DNA of 14,777 bases from Dehalococcoidia bacterium (GCA_007571275.1 RKRS01000155.1:1-14777); one strand, 5' to 3'. Counted from the first letter of the stretch, positions 7,671-14,505 are shown. Made by a program: numbers and translations. The notes: a model not told the origin generated them from the letters alone.

Positions 7671-8123
7671 ATGCCAGAGATCGTACAGATGGAGGCGCGG
7701 CGAGCTGCAGTGATGCACGCGAGCGCCTCGACTGAGGAATTGCCGGCCACCTTCGCACGCATCTTTCCGGCTGTCTTCGAGGCCTTGACTGAGCAGGGCG
7801 TGACGGACATGGGGCATGTAATCGCCGTCTATCACAGCATGGATGCGAACCAGATGGAGCTGTCGGCCGGGATCGAGATCGGCAATGACATTGATCTGGC
7901 CGCTCCGTTGGCACTGCTTGAATTGCCCGCCTGTGACGCGGTCAAGGCGGACCATTACGGCCCGTACGAGGGGTTGTACCAGACGCACGAGTCGATCTGG
8001 CCATTCGCGCAGGAGCGCGGCCGCGTTCCGAGCAGTGGGCCGATCGAGCGTTACATCACCGATCCGGAAGCCGAGCCAGACACGTCCAAGTGGCACACGG
8101 AGATATTGCTGCCCTTGCAGTAG
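7671..8123 (+). CDS. GyrI-like small-molecule-binding domain protein
   Basis: This 150-residue protein has the layout of the GyrI-like/AraC effector-binding fold (two SHS2 modules). It starts with a strand in EIVQMEARRAAVMHASAS, followed by a helix (ELPATFARIFPAVFEALTEQG). The strands VIAVYHSM and MELSAGIEI come next, then the second module with KADHYGPYEGLYQTHESIWPFAQERG, the most recognisable stretch. It ends with ITDPEAEPDTSKWHTEILLPL. No DNA-binding domain is attached, so it is a stand-alone ligand-binding protein. Such proteins are annotated as GyrI-like or AraC-ligand-binding, and some relatives hydrolyse or sequester small toxic compounds. ATG 7671 has a strong ribosome site (CAGGAGGAG, 7659-7667). 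The ligand is unknown. Confidence 0.85.
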   Translation: MPEIVQMEARRAAVMHASASTEELPATFARIFPAVFEALTEQGVTDMGHVIAVYHSMDANQMELSAGIEIGNDIDLAAPLALLELPACDAVKADHYGPYEGLYQTHESIWPFAQERGRVPSSGPIERYITDPEAEPDTSKWHTEILLPLQ

Positions 8124-8144
8124 CGCCGTTTGAGTCGGGCATAA

Positions 8145-8180
8145 CAAGCGCCGATCAGCCCACGGGCTGATCGGCGCTTG
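8145..8180. terminator. Bidirectional intrinsic terminator, perfect 16-bp stem
   Basis: Positions 8145-8160 are perfectly complementary to 8165-8180, with a 4-nt loop CACG (8161-8164). The stem is GC-rich and lies 22 nt after the GyrI-like stop. It is also 28 nt beyond the 3' end of the convergent tRNA-Gly gene. Flanks are only weakly T-rich (CATTTG after it on plus, TTATGC after it on minus). A symmetric hairpin between converging genes fits termination of both transcripts. Confidence 0.85.
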
Positions 8181-8207
8181 CATTTGCTCGTTGCTGGCCT
8201 GAACGAC

Positions 8208-8282
8208 TGGAGCGGGGGACGGGATTCGAACCCGCGGCCGCCTGCTTGGAAGGCAGGAGCTCTACCCCTGAGCTACCCCCGC
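8208..8282 (-). tRNA. tRNA-Gly (anticodon TCC)
   Basis: On the minus strand the gene starts GCGGGGGTAGCTCAGGGGTA and folds as a full cloverleaf. The 7-bp acceptor stem pairs GCGGGGG with CCCCCGC. The D-stem is GCTC/GAGC, and the anticodon stem CCTGC/GCAGG encloses the loop CTTCCAA with anticodon TCC. A 5-nt variable loop follows, and the T-arm is GCGGG-TTCGAAT-CCCGT. The discriminator base is T and the CCA end is encoded (8208-8210). TCC reads GGA and, by wobble, GGG glycine codons. It lies 64 nt downstream of the sigma-factor gene on the same strand and may be cut from a longer transcript or have its own promoter; I see no clear -35/-10. Confidence 0.97.
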
Positions 8283-8346
8283 ATGTTCAGCTTTGACCAG
8301 CTTAGCGGCCACCTCGGACTCTTAAACAGAGCGAGCGGATGGCGGA

Positions 8347-9966
8347 CTAACGCTCGCGCAGATGACGCAGCTCAGAGTCCTTGCGTAGCTCTTGGTACGC
8401 CTTGCTCTGAATCTGACGGATCCGTTCGCGGGTCAGGCCCAGATGCCGCCCCACCTGTTCCAGGGTGTACTCGTTTCCGTCCTTGATCCCGAATCGCATC
8501 GCCAGTACGTCGGCTGCCCGGGGCTCAAGTCGATTCAGCGCGTCGCGGGTCTGGTTAGCGAGCGCCTGGTGCATCACCTCTTCTTCAGGGGAGCGCGTGT
8601 CCAGGTCAGCAAGGAATCGAGTCAGATCGGAGTCCTCATCCTCATCGGAGACGCTCTTGTCCAGTGAAGCCGGGGTCATCGCGATTCGCTGCAGCGTCCG
8701 CACCCGGGCCTCGGTCTCGCCAATTTCCAGGGCGAGCTCGCTGTCGGTCGGCTGCGACTGAAATTCCTGTTGCAGCCGTCGTTCGGCTCGCTTGAGCTTG
8801 TTGATCAGCTCAGACGTATGCACCGGCACGCGAATCAGATTCGCTGTGTCCGCCAGCGAGCGGGTCACCGCCTGCCGGATCCACCAGGTCGCGTAGGTGG
8901 AGAACTTGTTGCCCTTGCGGTAGTCAAACTTCTCAACCGCGCGGAAGAGACCGACGTTGCCCTCCTGGATCAGGTCGAGCAGATGCAGTCCCTTCTTCTG
9001 GTACTTCTTGGCGACCGAGACGACCAGACGCAGGTTGGAGATGTACATCGTCCGCTCGGCGTCGTAGCCGTCCCACTTGGTCTCGGTCAACCGACGCTCG
9101 GCGCGACGCAGCAACCCGGCGTCAGCCGAGAGCAATGTTTCGGCGTCCTCCGGCAAGTGTGCCAAATCCGCCTCCCGGCCCAGGGCCAGGATGGAGCGTC
9201 GGTACAGCCGCGGGGTGACAATCGACGAGACGATCGACAGGGCGATCACCAGGTCGGCGACATACTCCTGTTCCAGACCGCACTCGGCGCTGAGGCGCGA
9301 GACCAGATGCGTATCGGTCTTGCCATCCACCGCCTGCCGGAAGCGCTCGTGACCGATCAGCTCATCAACCGTGAGCGTGTTCAGGAACAGGCAGTGCGCC
9401 GCCATTTCGGTGACGCCTCGCAGTTCGCCGAGTTGGCGCAGAAGCTCAACCCAGACCTGCATCGGTCGTGGCGCACGGCCCACGTCTTCGGAGAGTCCTT
9501 GCTCCAGGGCATGAATCCAGCGAGCACGCTCGATTGCGGCGCCCAGCTCCTGCTCCTGTTCGGCTGTGAGCAATGACCGTCGCCCGATCTCATTGAAGTA
9601 GGCGCGCGTGGCGTCGATCTCCGGGTCAGCATCAGGATTGGCCACGCGACGTCGGGATTGGCGTCCCTTGCGTTGCGGAGCCTGAGGTGGTTCGTCGTTC
9701 AGTGCACTCAGGAACCCCCAGGTTGGCGCGTGCTGCCCGAGTCGGACTGCTGGTCGAGGGGTCTCGCCCATTTGCCGTCGCCACGCCGCAGCGACGTCTC
9801 TGGATGGAGACCTCGTTCCCGTGATGTCAAAATCGACCAGAGGAATCGTCTTGTCGTTCTGCTCCTCCGGCGCGGCCTCTCGCTCATCGTTGCTCAACTC
9901 GTTTTGCTCCTCGGTCAGCGCGTCAAACTCGGTGCTGTCATGGTCGAGTCGTTGCTCGAACGTCAT
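8347..9966 (-). CDS. rpoD: Primary-type RNA polymerase sigma-70 factor
   Basis: This 539-residue protein recruits RNA polymerase to promoters. Region 1.2 starts near residue 114 (DPEIDATRAYFNEIG). About 150 residues of poorly conserved helical sequence follow. Region 2 runs over about 303-390, with NLRLVVSVAKKY, LDLIQEGNVGLFRAVEKFD and YATWWIRQAVTR. The -10 readers matching E. coli Gln437, Thr440 and Arg441 are kept (365, 368, 369), as are His383 and Glu386 for extended -10 contact. Region 3 follows, then region 4.2 with its helix-turn-helix (502-528, TRERIRQIQSKA). Canonical region 1.1 is replaced by an acidic N-terminus followed by a basic linker. ATG 9966 is preferred over an in-frame GTG at 10017 because AAAGGGGG lies 5 nt ahead. 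Regions 1.2 and 2.4 favour a primary factor, but a group 2 paralogue is possible. Confidence 0.92.
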   Translation of the reverse strand: MTFEQRLDHDSTEFDALTEEQNELSNDEREAAPEEQNDKTIPLVDFDITGTRSPSRDVAAAWRRQMGETPRPAVRLGQHAPTWGFLSALNDEPPQAPQRKGRQSRRRVANPDADPEIDATRAYFNEIGRRSLLTAEQEQELGAAIERARWIHALEQGLSEDVGRAPRPMQVWVELLRQLGELRGVTEMAAHCLFLNTLTVDELIGHERFRQAVDGKTDTHLVSRLSAECGLEQEYVADLVIALSIVSSIVTPRLYRRSILALGREADLAHLPEDAETLLSADAGLLRRAERRLTETKWDGYDAERTMYISNLRLVVSVAKKYQKKGLHLLDLIQEGNVGLFRAVEKFDYRKGNKFSTYATWWIRQAVTRSLADTANLIRVPVHTSELINKLKRAERRLQQEFQSQPTDSELALEIGETEARVRTLQRIAMTPASLDKSVSDEDEDSDLTRFLADLDTRSPEEEVMHQALANQTRDALNRLEPRAADVLAMRFGIKDGNEYTLEQVGRHLGLTRERIRQIQSKAYQELRKDSELRHLRER

Positions 9967-10197
9967 CCGATCCCCCTTTCTCTCAGTGCTGCTGCGCTCG
10001 CCCGGTGCTCCGTGCACCAGCGAGCCAGCGCGCTCAACAACAGTACGAAAGTGGGTGCGGATTTGTTCCCGAGCGGTTTGGGGACTGCAACGCGCTGTAC
10101 GCCTCGAGTGCGCACTACGCCACGCACGCTGCGACAGCGTCTACCAGTGACAGATTTGGTGTGTCGGCGGTGACGGTCGCCAGCGGCCGGGTTGTGC
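9967..10197. other. Upstream region of the sigma-factor gene
   Basis: This 231-nt gap between the VOC gene end and the sigma start is GC-rich, and no small gene is convincing in it. On the minus strand, TTGCAG followed 18 nt later by ACAAAT is a weak promoter candidate. A short hairpin, GGTGC 10004-10008 with GCACC 10014-10018, lies about 40 nt before the sigma start codon. The sigma gene must be transcribed from here or by read-through from the VOC gene. I cannot decide which. Confidence 0.4.
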
Positions 10198-10797
10198 TTA
10201 ATCAGCCAGCACGGCGTCCACTTCGGCGGCTCGGGCCGGCGCGTGACGGACGTCATCGGGTCGTAACGCGCGTGTCCAAGCCGCGAATTCGAGCATGATC
10301 CCGTCCGGATCATAGAAATACACCGAGCGCACAAACACGCCTGGATGATTCTCCCGAGCGATGCCGCGCGGCGAGTCGTCGTGGTTCAGGATCGGTGTAC
10401 AGCGCACCCCTGCTTCGATCAGCCGCTCGCGCAATTCCTCGATCTCATCGGGCTCGACGTTGAAGGCGACGTGGTTCATCGAGGCCACGGCAGTGACCAA
10501 CTCGGCTGATGGATCGAAGAACGTATTCGGATCGGGCGAGGCAATGCCTGGCGCCGGTTCCGGCGCGTTGGGGAAGTTGAAGAAGGCGAGACAGTCGCCA
10601 TTGCCGATGTCGAAGAAGAAGTGCTGGCCCATGTCGCCGGGCAGCTCGATGGTCTTGACCAACGGGAATCCCAGGACGCCGCTGTAGAAGTCCACCGTGC
10701 GCTGCATATCGTGGCAGACGAGGGCAAGGTGGTTGATGCCGGATACGTTGAAATTGCCGACTGTGCTCTTGGCTGGCTGCTCGGTCGTGGTCGTCAT
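10198..10797 (-). CDS. VOC (glyoxalase/dioxygenase) family protein
   Basis: This 199-residue protein has the vicinal-oxygen-chelate fold of two paired beta-alpha-beta-beta-beta modules. Likely metal ligands are His23 (GINHLALVC), His109 (SMNHVAFNV) and Glu170 (IMLEFAAW), the usual 2-His-1-Glu pattern. The blocks MQRTVDFYSGVLGFPLVK and VYFYDPDGIMLEF are standard VOC sequence. Members include glyoxalase I, extradiol dioxygenases and fosfomycin-resistance enzymes, and the substrate here cannot be told. The phrase FYDPDGIMLEFA is common in uncharacterised catechol-dioxygenase-like proteins. ATG 10797 has a good ribosome site (GAGGAG on minus, 10805-10810, 7 nt away). A hydrophilic Thr-rich N-tail precedes the domain. 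It is divergent from aceB across a shared control region. Confidence 0.88.
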   Translation of the reverse strand: MTTTTEQPAKSTVGNFNVSGINHLALVCHDMQRTVDFYSGVLGFPLVKTIELPGDMGQHFFFDIGNGDCLAFFNFPNAPEPAPGIASPDPNTFFDPSAELVTAVASMNHVAFNVEPDEIEELRERLIEAGVRCTPILNHDDSPRGIARENHPGVFVRSVYFYDPDGIMLEFAAWTRALRPDDVRHAPARAAEVDAVLAD

Positions 10798-10911
10798 CGG
10801 TCTACTCCTCGCTGCGGTTCCAGCCTCAGGATACGCCGTTGCCGATGAGTGGTGAGGCCGCGGAAAGTAGCCCCTCGTATTGACTGGATTACTTGCGATA
10901 TCAAAATCTTC

Positions 10912-10928
10912 TATCGTGATTGTCGATA
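10912..10928. promoter_or_regulatory. Candidate operator upstream of the aceB -35
   Basis: TATCG (10912-10916) and CGATA (10924-10928) are perfect inverted repeats 7 nt apart. They lie 4 nt upstream of the proposed -35 box, a place suited to an activator. The regulator is unknown. Confidence 0.4.
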
Positions 10929-10932
10929 ACTA

Positions 10933-10960
10933 TTGACGACACCTACATCGTTCGTACATT
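10933..10960 (+). promoter_or_regulatory. Putative sigma-70 promoter for aceB
   Basis: The -35 TTGACG (10933-10938, 5 of 6 consensus bases) and the -10 TACATT (10955-10960, 4 of 6) are 16 bp apart. Transcription would start near 10967, giving a leader of about 83 nt before the aceB ATG. An alternative -35, TTGACT at 10880-10885, has no comparable -10. Confidence 0.55.
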
Positions 10961-10970
10961 AATCCAATGT
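10956..10970. promoter_or_regulatory. Candidate operator overlapping the aceB -10 and start site
   Basis: ACATT (10956-10960) and AATGT (10966-10970) are perfect inverted repeats separated by AATCC. The left arm is most of the proposed -10 box and the right arm covers the expected transcription start, a position typical of repressor binding. No regulator gene is adjacent. Confidence 0.4.
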
Positions 10971-11049
10971 TCACAAACGATACTGCCTAGCGGCGCCGCT
11001 GAATCCGACCGGGCGGCAGAGAGACCATGAGCAGGGACCGAGCACACCG

Positions 11050-12645
11050 ATGACCCAGACCATTGAGATCAATACCCCCGACGGCGTGGAGGTGGTTGGA
11101 ACGCTCGAAGCGGGCTTCGAGACCATCCTGACCACGGACGCGCTGGCGTTTGTGGCCGGCCTGCATCGCCAGTTCAACGCTCGCCGACAAGAATTGCTCG
11201 CTCGTCGTACCGAGCGCCAGACCGAGTTCGATGGAGGCGCGCTGCCCGACTTCCTCTCGGACACTGAAGAGGTCCGTTTCGGCTCCTGGCAGGTCGCGCC
11301 AACGCCCGAGGACCTGCAGCAGCGCTGGGCCGAGATCACCGGGCCGGTCGATCGCAAGATGATGATTGGCGCGCTGAACTCGGGCGCCGACGCCTTCATG
11401 GCGGACTTTGAGGATGCGCTCTCACCGACCTGGGGCAACATTGTCCATGGGCAAATCAACGCCCGCGACGCTGTCCGCCGTGAGATCACATTCGAAAACC
11501 CCGATGGCTCCGTGCGTACCCTGAATGAGCAAATCGCCACACTGCTGATCCGTCCGCGCGGCTGGCATCTCGATGAGAAACATGTGCTTGTTGACGGCGA
11601 GCCGCTCTCGGCCTCGCTGTTCGATTTCGGTATGTACATGTTCCACAACGCCGCCGAGCGGATCGCTCGCGGTACTGGACCGTATTTCTATCTGCCCAAG
11701 CTGGAATCGCACGTCGAGGCGCGGCTCTGGAACGACGCCTTTATCAAAGCCCAGGACGATCTTGGCGTCCCTCAGGGCAGCATCCGCGCCACGGTCCTGA
11801 TCGAGACGCTGCCGGCAGCGTTCGAGATGGAAGAAATTCTCTACGAACTCCGCGACCACTCGGCGGGCCTGAACGCCGGTCGCTGGGATTACATCTTCTC
11901 GGCGGTCAAGCGTTTCAAGTCGCAGCCGACCTTTACCCTGCCCGATCGCGTGCAGGTGACCATGACGACGCCGTTCATGCGCGCCTACACCGAGCTGCTC
12001 GTGCGCACCTGTCACAAGCGCGGCGCCCACGCTATGGGTGGTATGGCCGCGTTCATCCCCTCTCGACGAGACCCTGAGATCAATGAGATCGCGTTGACCG
12101 GCGTCCGCGCCGACAAGGAACGCGAGTCGACCGATGGGTTTGACGGGACTTGGGTTGCGCATCCCGACCTCGTGCCGGTCGCGCGGGAGATTTTCGAGAA
12201 GAATCTCAACGGCGCCCGCAACCAGCGCGAGCGGATGCGCGAAGACGTCAGTGTTGCGGCGGGCGATCTGGTCTCGCTCGATCGATCAGGCGGCGGCGTC
12301 TCTGAGGCTGGACTGCGCGCCAATATCTCCGTTGCGTTGCAGTACATCAACAGCTGGCTCAACGGAGTCGGCGCGGCCGCGATCAACAATCTGATGGAAG
12401 ACGCGGCGACAGCCGAGATTTCGCGCGGCCAGATCTGGCAGTGGATTCGGCACAGCGCTGAGCTTGACGATGGTCGCTCGGTTACGACCGAGCTATACGA
12501 ATCGCTGCGCGATGAAGAGCTTGCCACGCTGGGTGGCTCGGAAGTGTCGCGCTACGGCGACGCCGTTGAAATTCTCGACCAACTCGTGCTCAACGAGGAG
12601 TTCACCGAATTCCTCACCCTGCCCGCTTACGAGTACCTCGACTAG
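11050..12645 (+). CDS. aceB: Malate synthase A
   Basis: This 531-residue enzyme condenses glyoxylate with acetyl-CoA to malate, the second step of the glyoxylate shunt used for growth on acetate or fatty acids. It has the isoform A layout and normal length. The blocks FMADFEDALSPTW and LIRPRGWHLDEKH hold the catalytic Arg170. The family signature DHSAGLNAGRWDYIFS is present, as is GAHAMGGMAAFIP. MEDAATAEISRGQIWQWIRH holds the expected catalytic base Asp451. The C-terminal helical domain closes the site. ATG 11050 has only a weak, distant AGGGA (11033-11037). An 8-codon frame (ATG 11027 to TGA 11053) overlaps the start as ATGA and may deliver ribosomes. It is transcribed from the palindromic promoter region, with isocitrate lyase next. 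Confidence 0.97.
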   Translation: MTQTIEINTPDGVEVVGTLEAGFETILTTDALAFVAGLHRQFNARRQELLARRTERQTEFDGGALPDFLSDTEEVRFGSWQVAPTPEDLQQRWAEITGPVDRKMMIGALNSGADAFMADFEDALSPTWGNIVHGQINARDAVRREITFENPDGSVRTLNEQIATLLIRPRGWHLDEKHVLVDGEPLSASLFDFGMYMFHNAAERIARGTGPYFYLPKLESHVEARLWNDAFIKAQDDLGVPQGSIRATVLIETLPAAFEMEEILYELRDHSAGLNAGRWDYIFSAVKRFKSQPTFTLPDRVQVTMTTPFMRAYTELLVRTCHKRGAHAMGGMAAFIPSRRDPEINEIALTGVRADKERESTDGFDGTWVAHPDLVPVAREIFEKNLNGARNQRERMREDVSVAAGDLVSLDRSGGGVSEAGLRANISVALQYINSWLNGVGAAAINNLMEDAATAEISRGQIWQWIRHSAELDDGRSVTTELYESLRDEELATLGGSEVSRYGDAVEILDQLVLNEEFTEFLTLPAYEYLD

Positions 12646-12768
12646 ACGTCCAGGGCGAGACAGGACAGAGTGAACGAGCGCCCCCCAACCACAGGCATAA
12701 CGGCTGCAGAGCCGACAGACGTGAACCGACGCCAAGGTTCGGACACGGACAGCCACGGAGGATCCTAG
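12646..12768 (+). other. aceB-aceA spacer, open in frame with both genes
   Basis: The 123-nt spacer has no terminator. A small hairpin (CGGCT 12701-12705 with AGCCG 12710-12714) and the aceA ribosome site GGAGGA (12757-12762) are present. aceB, the spacer and aceA are in one reading frame. After the aceB TAG (12643-12645) there are 40 sense codons, then TAG (12766-12768) directly before the aceA ATG. A GTG at 12670 would give a 32-residue hydrophilic peptide, but it lacks a well-spaced ribosome site. Confidence 0.6.
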
Positions 12769-14088
12769 ATGACGACGAACGGCACGAGCATCCCGCTGGA
12801 AAGCGCCGCCGCCGCGCTCGAGCACGAGTGGGCGACGAATCCGCGCTGGGCCGGAGTACAGCGGAACTATACGGCCGCCGACGTACTCAAGCTGCGCCCG
12901 TCGCTGCTGCCGGAGTCTGCGTTGGCTCGTAATGGCGCTGAGCGACTCTGGAACGCGATGCAGGACACCGACTTCGTGCGCACCTTCGGGGCCGTGACCG
13001 GCGCTCAGGCGGTGCAAATGGCGAAGGCCGGTTTGCAGGCCATCTATGTTTCAGGTTGGCAGGTCGCCGCCGACGCCAATACCTCGGGGCATACCTACCC
13101 CGATCAGTCGCTCTACCCCGTCAACAGCGTGCCCTCGCTGGTCAAGCGTCTCAACAACGCGTTGATGCGCGCTGACCAGGTTGACCGCCTGGAAGGACGT
13201 GCGAGCGTCGACTATTACTTGCCGATCGTGGCTGACGCCGAGGCCGGCTTCGGCGGTCCCATCCACGCCTTCGAGCTGATGCGCAACATGATCGAGGCTG
13301 GCGCTGGCGGCGTCCACTACGAGGACCAATTGGCCGCCGAGAAGAAGTGTGGCCACATGGGCGGCAAGGTGCTTGTCCCGACCGCGCAGCATGTTCGCAC
13401 CCTGCAGGCGGCCCGTCTCGCCGCCGACGTAATGGACGTTCCGACCATCCTGATGGCGCGCACCGACGCGCTCTCGGCGACTCTGTTGACGACCGACATC
13501 GACGAGCGCGACCGTGACTTCACCACCGGCGAGCGCACTGCCGAAGGCTACTTCTCGGTCACCGGCGGTATCGACTCGGCCATTGCCCGCGGCTTGGCCT
13601 TCGCCCCACACGCTGACCTGATCTGGTGTGAGACTTCAGTGCCTGACATCGGCGAGGCGCGCGACTTCGCGCAGGCGTTGCACGCCGAGTACCCGAACAA
13701 GATGCTCGCTTACAACTGCTCGCCCTCGTTCAACTGGAAACGTCATCTCGACGACTCCACCATCGCCAACTTCCAGGAGGAGCTGGCGAGCATGGGCTAT
13801 CGCTTCCAATTCATCACCCTGGCTGGCTGGCACGGGATCAACTACCACACCTTCAATCTCGCCAGCGGCTACCGTGATCGCGGCATGGCCGCCTACGTCG
13901 AGTTGCAGGAGGGTGAGTTCGAGGCCGAGACCTACGGCTACACCGCGACCAAGCACCAGCGCGAAGCTGGCACCTCCTACTTCGACGAGGTGTTGCTGAC
14001 GGTCACCGGCGGCGACGCCGCGACGACCGCGCTCAGCGGTTCAACCGAAGCCGCGCAGTTTGGTCAGGAAGCCGTCGCCGCACACTAA
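12769..14088 (+). CDS. aceA: Isocitrate lyase
   Basis: This 439-residue enzyme splits isocitrate into glyoxylate and succinate, bypassing the CO2-releasing steps of the TCA cycle. The hallmark KKCGHMGGKVLVPT contains the catalytic Cys194 (195 in E. coli). Upstream, VTGAQAVQMAKAGLQAIYVSGWQVAAD and YPVNSVP are characteristic of the family, as is the metal-binding ADAEAGFGG. The blocks ILMARTDA and YNCSPSFNWK follow. Length matches short bacterial AceA proteins (about 430). The ribosome site GGAGGA (12757-12762) lies 6 nt before ATG. With aceB 123 nt upstream it forms a complete glyoxylate-shunt operon ending at the terminator 14115-14140. Confidence 0.98.
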   Translation: MTTNGTSIPLESAAAALEHEWATNPRWAGVQRNYTAADVLKLRPSLLPESALARNGAERLWNAMQDTDFVRTFGAVTGAQAVQMAKAGLQAIYVSGWQVAADANTSGHTYPDQSLYPVNSVPSLVKRLNNALMRADQVDRLEGRASVDYYLPIVADAEAGFGGPIHAFELMRNMIEAGAGGVHYEDQLAAEKKCGHMGGKVLVPTAQHVRTLQAARLAADVMDVPTILMARTDALSATLLTTDIDERDRDFTTGERTAEGYFSVTGGIDSAIARGLAFAPHADLIWCETSVPDIGEARDFAQALHAEYPNKMLAYNCSPSFNWKRHLDDSTIANFQEELASMGYRFQFITLAGWHGINYHTFNLASGYRDRGMAAYVELQEGEFEAETYGYTATKHQREAGTSYFDEVLLTVTGGDAATTALSGSTEAAQFGQEAVAAH

Positions 14089-14108
14089 ACCAGGCTGCAC
14101 GGTGTTCC

Positions 14109-14145
14109 AACATCGAAGCCCCGCCACCCGGCGGGGCTTCATGTT
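14109..14145 (+). terminator. Intrinsic terminator after aceA
   Basis: GAAGCCCCGCC (14115-14125) pairs perfectly with GGCGGGGCTTC (14130-14140) around the loop ACCC. After a single bulged C (14114), AACAT (14109-14113) pairs with ATGTT (14141-14145), extending the stem to 16 bp. It lies 20 nt beyond the aceA stop. The following bases (ATGTTATCT) are only moderately T-rich. Confidence 0.85.
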
Positions 14146-14166
14146 ATCTCGACTGTCGGATGCGAA

Positions 14167-14505
14167 ATGCCGGATATCCCATACGGTGGCGTCACTGGCA
14201 ACCATGTAACCGGCGAGCACCTGTGGTCGCACGGACTGACAATGGAAGACGCAGATGATGTGTGGGACGGGCCCGCCAAGTACTTTTCGCAACCTGTCCG
14301 AATTCGATTCGACGAGTCAGGGAATGAGGATGTTCAACCCGAACGAGTCAAGATGGTCGGACCAGATCATCGTGGTCGACTGCTGACCTTCATCCTTGAA
14401 ACGCCTGACGATGAACGACAATCCCGTGTCGTCACCGGGTGGGTGTCCACACCCGGCGAGCAGACCCGATACCATCAGCCAGGAGGAAGGATGCGCACTC
14501 GATGA
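14167..14505 (+). CDS. BrnT-like putative toxin of a type II toxin-antitoxin pair
   Basis: This is a 112-residue protein whose order of motifs resembles BrnT-family ribonuclease toxins. HLWSHGLTMEDADDVWDGP (from His18) matches the family's HG-[VIL]-[ST]-x-E-x-A-x-x-[VF] helix. RVKMVGPDHRGRLLTFIL matches the central RFVxIGxSxRGRLLxVxx strand pair. SRVVTGWVSTPGEQTRYH matches the closing RIISAR-x-A-x-x-x-E-x-x-x-Y strand and helix. BrnT proteins are RelE-like RNases that inhibit translation. Similarity is partial: the Arg-rich closing motif is weakened. ATG 14167 is the only in-frame start and has a poor ribosome site (GGA, 14158-14160). Its stop overlaps the next gene's start (ATGA). A DUF-type relative without toxin activity is possible. 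Confidence 0.55.
   Translation: MPDIPYGGVTGNHVTGEHLWSHGLTMEDADDVWDGPAKYFSQPVRIRFDESGNEDVQPERVKMVGPDHRGRLLTFILETPDDERQSRVVTGWVSTPGEQTRYHQPGGRMRTR
14481..14490 (+). promoter_or_regulatory. Ribosome-binding site inside the toxin-like gene
   Basis: AGGAGGAAGG at 14481-14490 lies within the last codons of the BrnT-like gene, 11-15 nt before ATG 14502 of the partner. It also directly precedes ATG 14491, which would open only a 4-codon frame ending at the toxin stop. It decides the partner's start and suggests that the second protein is made more strongly than the first. Confidence 0.6.

Larger units (their letters stand above)
10798..11049. promoter_or_regulatory. Divergent control region between the VOC gene and aceB
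   Basis: In this 252-nt region the stretch 10875-10980 is strikingly AT-rich against the GC-rich genes around it. It holds a good plus-strand sigma-70 promoter for aceB, two palindromes flanking or overlapping that promoter, and a second TATTGAC copy (10878-10884) exactly 53 bp upstream of the one containing the -35. On the minus strand TTGATA (10900-10905) could serve as -35 for the VOC gene, with a poor -10. I see no coding potential beyond an 8-codon frame that overlaps the aceB start. Confidence 0.65.

Noticed and set aside
7452..8183. 243-codon open frame on the minus strand
   Set aside because: It covers the antisense of the cyclo-ligase end, the regulatory gap, the whole GyrI-like gene and the terminator hairpin. 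No domain is recognisable.
8178..8486. 102-codon plus-strand frame running through the tRNA-Gly region, with GGRDSNPRPPAWKAGALPLSYP-like sequence
   Set aside because: This peptide is the well-known false translation of a tRNA gene's complement and is often misannotated as a protein. The tRNA cloverleaf explains the sequence.
8770..9576. 268-codon open frame on the plus strand, opposite the sigma-factor gene
   Set aside because: It is fully antisense to conserved sigma regions; its Gln/Leu/Val-rich protein is what the complement of Arg/Glu/Leu codons gives. Such frames are a common artefact of GC-rich DNA.
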